Positions 44,743-52,609 are shown, numbered from the stretch's first letter. The stretch is DNA of 64,000 nucleotides from Pacificibacter maritimus (GCF_003814915.1 NZ_RKQK01000001.1:1008031-1072030), one strand, 5' to 3'. Program-made: numbers and translations. The notes: generated from the sequence alone by a model not told the origin.

Positions 44743-45595
44743 TTCTCCCCGTATGCCCGATTTCATTATCATAGGCTCAATGAAATCAGGGACGACAACT
44801 CTACATGAAGATCTTGATTTACACCCAGACGTGGTGATGTCGAGCTGGAAAGAGCCCGGCTATTTTGTTGGGCCTGATTTTGGCGGCCCTGCAAAATTGC
44901 CTTTGCCTGCGGCACGCACTGCCGACTACATTAAGCTGTTTGAAAATGTGCGCGACGATCAGATCTGCGGCGAAAGTTCAACCCATTACACCAAGTCGCC
45001 AAAACTCAATAATGCGGCACAGAACATCTATGACCGACTTGGGCCAAATACCAAATTGATCTATGTTATGCGCGACCCTGTAAAGCGCGCGATCAGTCAG
45101 TATGGTCATGAATTTCAGCACGGTGAAACTGATGTGCCAACTCTATCTGACGCCATCGATAGCTACGCGCCGATCATCAATACAAGTCGCTATGCCATGC
45201 AGCTCGAAAGCTATCGCGCGCTGTTTCCGGCAGAAAATATCTTGTGCCTGAAGTTTGAAAACATCATGACCGACAGACAGGGCTATGTGGAAAAAGTTCT
45301 GGAATTTTTAGGTGCAGATGTTTCGAAAATGCCAAAGCTTGATGAAGGTGTGGTGCGCAACACAGCCGAAGCACGCAGGTCTTGGAGCGGTTGGGCGCGA
45401 CAACTACGTGCATGGCCCTTTTTCCAGACACAGATCGAACCTCGACTGCCCCATTCGGTGTTGAAATTCGCGAAGTCCTTTGTGACGAAACCACCTAGAA
45501 AAATTGAACTTGGCGGTGACAAACAAGAATTAGAGGCGCGTATCCTTGCAAAACTTTCTGCAGAAGATTTAGCCGTCTATAAGGCCGCACAGTAG
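44732..45595 (+). CDS. Sulfotransferase domain protein
   Basis: A 287-residue PAPS-dependent sulfotransferase with canonical motifs: 5'-phosphosulfate loop 'IIGSMKSGTTTLHEDLDLHP' near residue 12, 'KEPGYF' after it, and the 3'-phosphate motif 'VMRDPVKRAISQYGHEF' near 111. It is not closely similar to the other sulfotransferase in the cluster, so two different positions on the glycan may be sulfated. Last gene of the forward run that starts with the flippase; it converges on the WecG-type gene. Confidence 0.9.
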   Translation: MTVSSPRMPDFIIIGSMKSGTTTLHEDLDLHPDVVMSSWKEPGYFVGPDFGGPAKLPLPAARTADYIKLFENVRDDQICGESSTHYTKSPKLNNAAQNIYDRLGPNTKLIYVMRDPVKRAISQYGHEFQHGETDVPTLSDAIDSYAPIINTSRYAMQLESYRALFPAENILCLKFENIMTDRQGYVEKVLEFLGADVSKMPKLDEGVVRNTAEARRSWSGWARQLRAWPFFQTQIEPRLPHSVLKFAKSFVTKPPRKIELGGDKQELEARILAKLSAEDLAVYKAAQ

Positions 45596-45607
45596 ACGAC
45601 CCACGCT

Positions 45608-46360
45608 TCAGTCACGCGGGGGTAAGCCACCTGCGCGTTCAATAGAGCGCACATGACGCAAGAACACCACGTTGCCTAGGACATAACGTCGAAAAAGGCG
45701 ACGTGGTTCGCGCAGCAAGCGGTAGGCCCATTCAAATCCCAAGTTGCGCACCCAAGACGGCGCCCGCGGGAAACGTCCAGCGATAAAATCAACGATAGCC
45801 CCGCCGCATAGGATAGTGACAGGTGTCTGGCCAAAGGCGTCACGCAATGCACGTGCCACTTTTTCTTGTTTTGGCATTCCCATAGCAAGCAAGATGATTT
45901 TCGGCTGCGCGTCTAGGGCTGCGTCCACATAGGCTTGAACTGGTTTGAACCCATCTTCACGCGAAACGATTGTATGACCGTCTTGCTCAAGACTTTGGCA
46001 GCCCTTAGAGAGCCACGGATCAGCTGTTCCATAAACGGCAAGCGGCATGTCTTTTGTGTGTTGCAAAAAGGCAGGCAAAAAGTCAGTGCCATTCATATTG
46101 AGGCCCGGCGCAACACCAAGTTTATCGAACAAGATCTGTAACCCCTTGCCATCGCGCAATACGATATCAGCGGCTAAAAAATCGTCAGCAATTTGCGAAT
46201 TGGACCACATGATATTAACAGCATGCGCGTTGACAAATGCAACTGTTGTTGCCGTTTGTGGTTTTTTAAGGCGCTCAAATAATGCATCTTTTGATAGCTC
46301 ATCAGGAATTAAGTCGATCTGAGAGAGAAGCTTGATCGCAGGGGAGGATGTGGCCGTCAT
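45608..46360 (-). CDS. WecG/TagA/CpsF-family glycosyltransferase
   Basis: GT26-type glycosyltransferase of 250 residues. Features are 'FVNAHAVNIMWSNSQIADDF' near residue 42, 'ADIVLRDGKGLQIL', 'MNGTDFLPAFL', 'LAMGMPKQEKVA' near 157 and the C-terminal basic 'WAYRLLREPRRLFRRYVLGN'. Members add N-acetylmannosamine(uronate) or similar residues as the second sugar of lipid-linked repeats. Only minus-strand glycan gene of the block, convergent with the second sulfotransferase and 103 bases after the spike gene in the same direction. Confidence 0.9.
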   Translation of the reverse strand: MTATSSPAIKLLSQIDLIPDELSKDALFERLKKPQTATTVAFVNAHAVNIMWSNSQIADDFLAADIVLRDGKGLQILFDKLGVAPGLNMNGTDFLPAFLQHTKDMPLAVYGTADPWLSKGCQSLEQDGHTIVSREDGFKPVQAYVDAALDAQPKIILLAMGMPKQEKVARALRDAFGQTPVTILCGGAIVDFIAGRFPRAPSWVRNLGFEWAYRLLREPRRLFRRYVLGNVVFLRHVRSIERAGGLPPRD

Positions 46361-46463
46361 TGAACAAATATCCGATATCTTGTTAGAGACAATGCTAGGC
46401 GAACCACCTTTGTGTTACAAGCTTTCCTCACAGACTTGCTGAACCTTTTGAGACGGGTTTGAT

Positions 46464-47384
46464 TTATAACAGCGTGGCCGCAACGCTTTGAATATGACCT
46501 TGCGTCACGGGCAACACATACCCAGGACCAACAACAACGGGGCCAGTTTGTGTCGTGAAACCTTCGGCATATGTCACCTCAAAGTCGTATGTACCGACAA
46601 GATTATTGAAGGTCACCTGATCTGCAGCCCGCTGCCCGCTGCTCCCCTGTGTGGTGATAAAGCTGGTGTCAGTCGCGCCTTCTTCGACCTGCATCCCTAA
46701 AAGGACGATGGTTTCTCCGGATACACTGCTGTTTGCCCCCAATCCAATAGTATATGAGCCAGTATTAGGCAGTGTCAGTAAGACACACAGTCTACGTGTC
46801 AGACCGTCAGCGAGCAAATCGTCAGTGATTACACTTGGCGTGCCTAAATCAGTGCGGCTCATGTTATAAGCATTTGGGTACCCTTGGAATTGCGTTATCT
46901 GTGAGCCTGAATTTAGCCTAAATCGAAGTGACCCAGATGAACCGAGGCGATAATAAGCGGTCACGGCAATTTGAGGGTTCACGGCAACGTCAATGGAGAT
47001 CCGCGCGCGCGACCACGCCTTTGCACCGCTATCCACTTCCAACCCGTCAAACTGCCCCAAGGCCGACAGGGCGAGATCAGAAACCGTACACTGATCTCCA
47101 GTCCAATAGGTTGTAGACGCATGGGACTCGCTGACTATATTTGTCGCTGCTGGCTCCGTCAGTAACCCGCGCAAAGTGAGCGATACAGGATCATAGTCAA
47201 ACCGAGCTTCATGAGGTGCAGATGTGACCAACTGCCCCCCAGAGGAAAAATGGTTGGCCGACGAATTGCGCTGCACCGTCACTCCTGCAGGCAATACGCC
47301 TGACATAAAATTGTACACAGTCGCAGCGCTGCGTGACTGTGATAATTTAGTGCCGAGCTGGGTCCGAGGTGAAAAAGCAAACAT
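46464..47384 (-). CDS. Head-spike fibre-like protein (GTA GhsB / phage fibre type)
   Basis: A 306-residue beta-rich protein with no signal peptide. The pattern 'ARFDYDPVSLTLRGLLTEPAATN' (core 'FDYDPVSLTLRGLL') followed by a jelly-roll-like region ending 'EEGATDTSFITTQGSSGQRAADQVTF' (core 'EEGATDTSFITT') is that of phage head-spike fibre or tail-fibre receptor-binding modules. Directly upstream by two bases is a homologue of the GTA spike base protein. In Rhodobacter capsulatus the unlinked genes ghsA and ghsB encode head spikes that adhere to the capsule. Here the pair sits among capsule/exopolysaccharide genes. Assignment as GhsB-like is by context and pattern. Confidence 0.7.
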   Translation of the reverse strand: MFAFSPRTQLGTKLSQSRSAATVYNFMSGVLPAGVTVQRNSSANHFSSGGQLVTSAPHEARFDYDPVSLTLRGLLTEPAATNIVSESHASTTYWTGDQCTVSDLALSALGQFDGLEVDSGAKAWSRARISIDVAVNPQIAVTAYYRLGSSGSLRFRLNSGSQITQFQGYPNAYNMSRTDLGTPSVITDDLLADGLTRRLCVLLTLPNTGSYTIGLGANSSVSGETIVLLGMQVEEGATDTSFITTQGSSGQRAADQVTFNNLVGTYDFEVTYAEGFTTQTGPVVVGPGYVLPVTQGHIQSVAATLL

Positions 47385-47386
47385 GT

Positions 47387-47650
47387 TTACACTACCAACG
47401 CATGAATGCCTGCGGCTGTTGTGCCTGTCGCATGCACCCGAGAAGCCCCAACAGGAAGTATCGACATGTCTGGGACTGTCACGGTGCGCACTTGATCACG
47501 TACGGTTGAAAACCGCAGCGTCCCTCCAGTTTCCACATAGAGCGCGACACAGACCTCTGCCATATTTTCTGTATCTGAAGGCGTAACTTCAACGATATCT
47601 GTCGCTGGTCCCGAAATTTGTGACGAACGATCAGCAAAAATATTTTTCAT
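47387..47650 (-). CDS. Spike base protein, RCAP_Rcc01079 (GhsA)-like
   Basis: An 87-residue beta-sandwich-type protein. The arrangement 'SGPATDIVEVTPSDTENMAEVCVALYVETGGTLRF' (cores 'GPATDIVEVTPSD' and 'ALYVETGGTLRF') and the C-terminal 'LPVGASRVHATGTTAAGIHALV' correspond to the small spike base proteins of gene transfer agents and some phages. The ATG at 47650 has an AAAGGA eight bases before it; the frame could extend to 47701 but that adds a non-family segment. The spike fibre gene follows after two bases. A perfect CtrA-type box lies 80 bases upstream, consistent with GTA-like regulation. Confidence 0.75.
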   Translation of the reverse strand: MKNIFADRSSQISGPATDIVEVTPSDTENMAEVCVALYVETGGTLRFSTVRDQVRTVTVPDMSILPVGASRVHATGTTAAGIHALVV

Positions 47651-47729
47651 TCCATTGTTCCTTTGATCTGCATGTATGCGAATACTCACAAACGAAAGCA
47701 AACAAACCTATTCAATCGCGTGCCCGACA

Positions 47730-47744
47730 TTAACCGAATGTTAA
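47730..47744. promoter_or_regulatory. CtrA-type binding site upstream of the spike genes
   Basis: TTAACCGAATGTTAA is a perfect TTAA-N7-TTAA element, the full CtrA consensus of alphaproteobacteria. It lies 80 bases upstream of the spike base start. CtrA is required for GTA gene expression in Rhodobacter. Confidence 0.65.
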
Positions 47745-47810
47745 GATTTGAAGACCGCACATTTCTTGCGCTCTTGCGCAAAGCATCGCGGCCAGTCTCG
47801 AGTTTATACA

Positions 47811-47899
47811 TGTCGTTACGCACGGGACATTTCCTTTAACCTCTCAGATTTGGAAAATCTGGAAATGTCCATGAACAAGGATCAACGCGCGCTTCAATG
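47811..47899 (+). mobile_element. Solo end of an IS481-type element
   Basis: The stretch begins TGTCGTTACGCACGGGACAT and continues into a start-codon region reading 'MNKDQRALQ'. By eye it aligns at roughly 80% identity with the end of the IS481 remnant at 40048-40108 (which reads 'MSKDHRELQ'). Only about 90 bases remain. It faces the opposite way, so the two ends point inward on the 40.1-47.8 kb segment. Confidence 0.7.
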
Positions 47900-47944
47900 A
47901 AAATTACAAATACTCCGATCTACCATAAGGATGAGCCACGTTGA

Positions 47945-48055
47945 TTAGAGCTGCCGCTTGGCCGAAGTCTCTTGTACCGTCTTGTCACCGTGCAGCGCCC
48001 CAAGTGCCACAGCAGCTTTAAGCTGGCCTGAAACGTTGCATCGCTTTGTTATTTT
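47945..48055 (-). pseudogene. IS3-family orfA transposase remnant
   Basis: Minus-strand translation gives 'QLKAAVALGALHGDKTVQE' followed by 'TSAKRQL' and a stop. This matches the N-terminal helix-turn-helix of IS3-family OrfA ('xxKAKVALEALRGDKTVQEIAxxxxV'-like). The rest of the element is gone. Confidence 0.65.
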
Positions 48056-48214
48056 TGTATCCATCGGCGAAAGTTTGGTTCTTATCCGTGGGGTTCGACC
48101 TCGGACAAACTGCTCGCATGTTGAATTGCGTTGTGAGCGCAAGAACACGCTCCATTCCAAGACGTACCAAAAACGAGAGTTTTCTTGGTGCGTCACTTTA
48201 GTGTTGCGATCAGG

Positions 48215-49402
48215 CTAAGGTAGAAAAGGGGTTACCAGCGGAGCATGCTTTAGCGCAAAGCTTGTAAAAACACCTAACGGTCCTACCACCAAGAACAAAA
48301 ATATTAGGGCAATAATGCAACGACGCCAGCCTTCACAATTCGCGATAATAGCATCCGTTGTCTCTGGGTTGTGAAGCATAATCCAAACCGACAGAATTGT
48401 CATATTGATCAAGACGAAGCTCAGCCAGCGAAAATAGTCAAATCCAAGGGGATAAAGTGCGAGTGGTGTGAGGCAGGCCATAATAGCGAACCAGCTATGC
48501 CTTGGTAGACGTCGAACCGCCGTGATAACCATCATACCCTGGAGAAAAATGAAACCGGACATAATGGCAAAAAACTGTAAGTGTTGTTTCACAGGGGCAT
48601 AATAACCCGCCTGGCGAATAGAATAAGTTATGTTCTCGGCCATGTCGCCAAAGAGAACCAACAAAATCAGTTTAATCGAATAATCATCGACACCAAAGTT
48701 TTTTGATATCAAATCAGTGAGGTTTTCCGGCGTCAGGATGTCGCCTTTCCCAAATAACCAGACCAAAGCTGTGACGAGGGAAATGGCGACACCAAAAGCG
48801 AGAGTGCTGACTGAAATCAGTGGTTTGTCATATCGGATAAGCCAAAGCGCCAAGCCTATTGGCATTGTTACAACCAAGGTAATCTCATGGATGAGTAAAC
48901 TTACACACCCTACGACTGCCAGAAGCAACAGTGACAACTTGGCGGGCAGAGCATATGAACAGACAGCCCACAGCCCTAACAATAGGATTAAAAGTGCGTC
49001 GAACCTTCCAAAGTCGGCAGCTAAGTGGGGCAATGCTGCAGGTGACGCCCAAAGAGCAACGAGAACTAACGCGAGCACTGAACGTCCTCGCTGGCGCAAC
49101 AGTGCATAAGTTGCTAGCATATACAGCCCGCTTAAAAGCAAGAGTGCCATCAAAGTGAATACGCCTGGTGCAGCACCCCATGGGCTGAATCCCAACAGAT
49201 TAAAAATCTGCCCTACGAGGCCTCGCTTTAGGAATTCAACATCGTAGTTCAATATAAAATGAAGGGTTTTGTAATTGGATAGGACTAATCCATTTGAAAA
49301 TATAATGATAGATACGGCCGTCACGGCGATGATAGCAACAATCGAGAAGGACGAAGCACTTACTCGTCTTGTTCCTATGGTTCGTTGTTCTTGTGATATC
49401 AT
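48215..49402 (-). CDS. Unknown polytopic membrane protein
   Basis: A 395-residue protein with about ten hydrophobic segments and no recognised family. A distinctive soluble stretch 'YDVEFLKRGLVGQIFNLLGF' near residue 52 and a periplasmic-type loop 'PENLTDLISKNFGVDDYSIK' are visible. Its topology resembles EpsG-type or glycosyl-/acyl-transferase membrane proteins, which would suit the polysaccharide context. ATG 49402 is used; a GTG at 49432 is possible. The gene is AT-richer than the core genes, in line with the rest of the block. Confidence 0.65.
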   Translation of the reverse strand: MISQEQRTIGTRRVSASSFSIVAIIAVTAVSIIIFSNGLVLSNYKTLHFILNYDVEFLKRGLVGQIFNLLGFSPWGAAPGVFTLMALLLLSGLYMLATYALLRQRGRSVLALVLVALWASPAALPHLAADFGRFDALLILLLGLWAVCSYALPAKLSLLLLAVVGCVSLLIHEITLVVTMPIGLALWLIRYDKPLISVSTLAFGVAISLVTALVWLFGKGDILTPENLTDLISKNFGVDDYSIKLILLVLFGDMAENITYSIRQAGYYAPVKQHLQFFAIMSGFIFLQGMMVITAVRRLPRHSWFAIMACLTPLALYPLGFDYFRWLSFVLINMTILSVWIMLHNPETTDAIIANCEGWRRCIIALIFLFLVVGPLGVFTSFALKHAPLVTPFLP

Positions 49403-49590
49403 GAATGGTAACCAGTTTTTTCTATGCCGCACTTAGCCGACTAACACTACGTCACACACATAGGATCATTAGCTAATCTTGAACACCAAACATTTGAGCT
49501 TCCCCCCCACAAAAAATTCGGACACTGACGTAAGCTGCAATTTGCTCACAACCGCGTCCAGCATCTGTGTTTGGTCGTGCGATGTGGCCA

Positions 49591-49874
49591 TCAACGCATC
49601 CAGCGTTTGTCGTGCTCGATCCAGAAATCGCGGATGCCTTGATTGGGATGACTTTGCATAAGGTTATCTCCCGCATCGCCGTCCCGCCCAGCGAGACGCG
49701 CTTCCCAGCCTTCGATATACGACAGCCGGACTCCAGCCATTTTTTGCACCGCAACACCAAAGTAATCGGTTTTGAGACTGTCCCAAACAACAGACCTCGG
49801 CTCTACTGACGCATACCGTTTGGGCACACGTCGCTTTAAATCCAAGTCGATCCACGCAAGACAGGTTTTGACAT
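49591..49874 (-). pseudogene. Frameshifted tyrosine-integrase remnant (N-terminal part)
   Basis: On the minus strand an ATG at 49874 begins 'MSKPVLRGSTW', the usual start of Rhodobacterales prophage/island integrases. A frame change near 49845 then continues with 'LKRRVPKRYASVEPRSVVW', 'DSLKT' and 'YIEGWEARLAGRDGDA', the arm-binding N-terminal domain. A stop follows at 49591 and the catalytic domain is missing. It points away from the tRNA-Ser gene 145 bases upstream, the normal position for an island integrase at its attachment site. Confidence 0.7.
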
Positions 49875-49976
49875 GCGGCCACCCCCAACATTCGCTTTGT
49901 GTAGCAAAATGTGGTGCAAAATGGGTAGAAAATCAAAGGAGGTGATATAAAGGTGCTGGGAATTATACACTTGAGT

Positions 49977-50020
49977 ATTTGATTTCATGTAAAAATTTAA
50001 ATTTTTACATGAAATCAAAT
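49977..50020. repeat. 44-base perfect palindrome at the 3' end of tRNA-Ser
   Basis: Two 22-base arms (49977-49998 and 49999-50020) are exact reverse complements with no spacer; the centre is AAATTTAAATTT-like. On the minus strand it follows the tRNA directly, its first base being the A of the encoded CCA. It may act as a terminator, but a spacer-free 44-base palindrome is unusual and may instead relate to the att site or to extrusion/recombination. Confidence 0.85.
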
Positions 50021-50109
50021 GGCGGAGGAACAGGGATTCGAACCCTGGGAGGACTTTCACCCTCGTCGGTTTTCAAGACCGGTGCATTCGACCACTCTGC
50101 CACTCCTCC
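50020..50109 (-). tRNA. tRNA-Ser (anticodon UGA)
   Basis: Ninety bases on the minus strand fold as a class II tRNA. The acceptor is GGAGGAG with TTCCTCC (one G-U pair), the anticodon loop CTTGAAA gives UGA, there is a long variable arm, the T-arm is CAGGG-TTCGAAT-CCCTG, the discriminator is G and CCA is encoded. It reads UCA codons. The integrase remnant and palindrome at its 3' end mark it as a likely island insertion site. Confidence 0.96.
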
Positions 50110-50398
50110 GACGCGCTCTCTCTAGCGTTACAATTTCGATTCTAAAAGACATGTAACAAAAAAAAATGAAATTATTTTCAGTTGAGCGCATTTTCTTGCC
50201 AAATCTCTGAATACTTCCAAGGCGTGCCGTTTTTTGCCACCCCTGACAGGCAAGGCTTTCCAGCGCAGCATTCACAGGTTACACTGCCAAAAAATTGGAT
50301 CGCGTGACGCCCTAAATAGGGTATCACACAAGCGGCACAGACAGAGACAGACAGAGCAGGCGCGCGCACAGACGCGTCACAAAGTTGAAGGGCACGAC

Positions 50399-51295
50399 AT
50401 GCAATTCTCAGGCATTCTATCACCCAACCGCAAAGCCTTAACGCGCTGCGCCTTACTGCTTGCCAGTGCCGCGTTTCTTGCAGGCTGCGAAGAAGGTCAG
50501 GTATTTCAATCCAAAGCCTCGGCCGAGGGCAGTTTGAAAGCAGAAACATCCACCAAGCTGGTTGAACGCGATGTCGAAGCACCTGATGTGTTTCAAATCA
50601 GCGACAAAGGCCTGTGGGATGGTCGCCCATCTTTAGGTGGTGTTTGGGTCGCACATGGTGATGTAACCGATCCTGAACGCGTTATTATTCGCAACACGAC
50701 AAATGGTAAATTTGTGATCGGTGCCTTATTTAAACGCGAGCGCACCGCTCCTGGTCCATCTATCCAAGTGTCATCAGATGCCGCTGAGGCCTTGGGCCTT
50801 TTGGCTGGCAGCCCAGCGGATTTGAATGTCACCGCCTTGCGCCGCGAAGAAGTGGCCCAAGCGCCGGAGCCCGCGCAGATTGCGACACTCGAGCCAAGCG
50901 AGACCATTCAAACTGCATCCCTTGATGATCCGATCAAAGATGCGGCGGCCACACTCGCGGCCAGCGCGCCAACAGCGCCGATAACGCAAACAGCGCCGCA
51001 AGCCAGCCCCGCACCCAAACCTGCCGCAGCAGCCTTACCGACGCAACCGAAAGCATCGGCGTTAAGCAAGCCCTATATCCAGATCGGGATCTTTTCTGTG
51101 AAAGATAATGCGGATCGCACTGTTAAAATGCTGGGATCTCAGGGGCTTGTAGCGATCGTCAAGGAAGGCGAAACATCGGGCAAAGCATTCTGGCGTGTGG
51201 TTGTGGGACCATCAAGCAGCGCATCCGAGCGCAAAGGGCTTCTCGAAAAAGTGAAGAAATCTGGCTTTTCTGACGCATATTTTGTGACACACTAA
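50399..51295 (+). CDS. SPOR-domain lipoprotein, RlpA-like
   Basis: A 298-residue outer-envelope lipoprotein: signal peptide with lipobox 'LAGC' (cysteine about residue 29). A domain with 'GLWDGRPSLGGVWVAHGDV' and 'RVIIRNTTNGKFVIGALF' resembles the RlpA-like fold. An Ala/Pro-rich linker follows (about 165-215), then a C-terminal SPOR domain ('YIQIGIFSVKDNADRTVKML', 'FWRVVVGPSSS') that binds denuded septal peptidoglycan. ATG 50399 follows GAAGG. Upstream of a D,D-carboxypeptidase, so it likely works in cell division or wall turnover. The leader holds an ACAG-rich microsatellite. Confidence 0.87.
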   Translation: MQFSGILSPNRKALTRCALLLASAAFLAGCEEGQVFQSKASAEGSLKAETSTKLVERDVEAPDVFQISDKGLWDGRPSLGGVWVAHGDVTDPERVIIRNTTNGKFVIGALFKRERTAPGPSIQVSSDAAEALGLLAGSPADLNVTALRREEVAQAPEPAQIATLEPSETIQTASLDDPIKDAAATLAASAPTAPITQTAPQASPAPKPAAAALPTQPKASALSKPYIQIGIFSVKDNADRTVKMLGSQGLVAIVKEGETSGKAFWRVVVGPSSSASERKGLLEKVKKSGFSDAYFVTH

Positions 51296-51388
51296 AGCCG
51301 AAAACAAACGCCCCAATTGCCCCCTCTTGCACCGCCCATTACAGTGCAGGTCCATGAGGGTCCCTGTTGATAAGGATCGCACAGTACA

Positions 51389-52600
51389 ATGGCCTTAAAA
51401 TCAAATCGCCTCACAGGCATGTTTGTCGCAGCTGGGTTGGCTTTTAGCCTTGCACTACCCGCATCAGCTTTTGAAACCCGCGCCAAAGCGGCATGGGTTT
51501 ACGACTTAAGCACTGAAACATTGCTGTTGGAAAAAGACGCGCAGACCCCCCTTCCGCCTGCATCGATGTCAAAACTCATGACCTTGAACATGCTATTTGA
51601 AGCTCTGCGCGATGGTCGCATCACCTTGGATACGCAGTTTTCTGTGTCCACGCGGGCCAAAAACATGGGCGGATCGACTATGTTCTTAGACGAGACCGAC
51701 AGGCCAACCGTCGAAGAACTGATCCAAGGCATTATCGTTTTGTCTGGCAATGACGCATGTGTCACGGTCGCCGAAGGGCTGGCAGGCACCGAAGACAACT
51801 TTGCCCGTCTCATGAACGAACGAGCGGTGGCCTTGGGTATGGACAATTCGACCTTTGCCAACGCATCGGGCTGGCCCAACCCGAACCAACGCATGTCGAT
51901 GGAAGATCTTGGTATCTTGGCCAAACGATTGATCGAAGAGTTCCCAGAATATTACGGGTACTTCGGCCAGCTTGAATTTCCATACGACAACCGCGCACCA
52001 CAAAACAAAAACAACCGCAATCCTTTGCTGAAACTAGGCATTGGCGCGGACGGTCTGAAAACAGGCCACACGCAAGAAGCAGGATACGGCTTGGTCGGCT
52101 CAGCCATGCAGGGCACACGCCGCTTGGTTTTTGTGCTCACAGGTCTCACATCAGAGGCAGAGCGCGCGCAAGAATCTGAACGTGTTGTGAACTGGGGCTT
52201 TCGTCAGTTTGCCGAAAAATCCATCGCTGAAACGGGTCAAGAATTTGCCCGTGCTGATGTTTGGATGGGCGACCAGACGGATGTCGGTCTGATTGCTGGC
52301 GAAGATATGTCTTTGTTGCTTCCCGCCCCTTTGACCGATGGCATCACTGGCACGATCGAATACGCAAGCCCTTTGCAAGCGCCAATTCTACAAGGCGACA
52401 AAGTGGCTGAACTGGTGATTACACGTGATGGATTACCTGATGCACGCCTGCCTTTGGTCGCGGACAGAACCGTTGAACGCGGCGGGTTTGCCCCACGGCT
52501 GCGCACAGCCTATACCGTTTTGAAAGACAAGATCGGATCAGGAAGCGACATGCCTGCGCCCGAGGCTGCGCAGGCTGACGCCCCTGCTCAAGTGCAATAA
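51389..52600 (+). CDS. D-alanyl-D-alanine carboxypeptidase (PBP5/6 type)
   Basis: Periplasmic low-molecular-weight penicillin-binding protein of 403 residues that removes the terminal D-Ala of peptidoglycan stem peptides. After a signal peptide (cleavage near 'SAFE', residue 28) the active-site motifs are 'ASMSKLMTLN' (SxxK, about residue 61), 'SGNDACV' (SxN, about 118) and 'KTGHTQEAG' (KTG, about 220), followed by the PBP5-type C-terminal beta domain. Forms a unit with the SPOR lipoprotein before it and tmk ten bases after it. Confidence 0.94.
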   Translation: MALKSNRLTGMFVAAGLAFSLALPASAFETRAKAAWVYDLSTETLLLEKDAQTPLPPASMSKLMTLNMLFEALRDGRITLDTQFSVSTRAKNMGGSTMFLDETDRPTVEELIQGIIVLSGNDACVTVAEGLAGTEDNFARLMNERAVALGMDNSTFANASGWPNPNQRMSMEDLGILAKRLIEEFPEYYGYFGQLEFPYDNRAPQNKNNRNPLLKLGIGADGLKTGHTQEAGYGLVGSAMQGTRRLVFVLTGLTSEAERAQESERVVNWGFRQFAEKSIAETGQEFARADVWMGDQTDVGLIAGEDMSLLLPAPLTDGITGTIEYASPLQAPILQGDKVAELVITRDGLPDARLPLVADRTVERGGFAPRLRTAYTVLKDKIGSGSDMPAPEAAQADAPAQVQ

Positions 52601-52609
52601 GGACCGCCC

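Noticed and set aside
49473-49809. Several overlapping ORFs on both strands right of the membrane protein
   Set aside because: They are frames of a decayed integrase region; only the frame with integrase motifs is kept, as a pseudogene.
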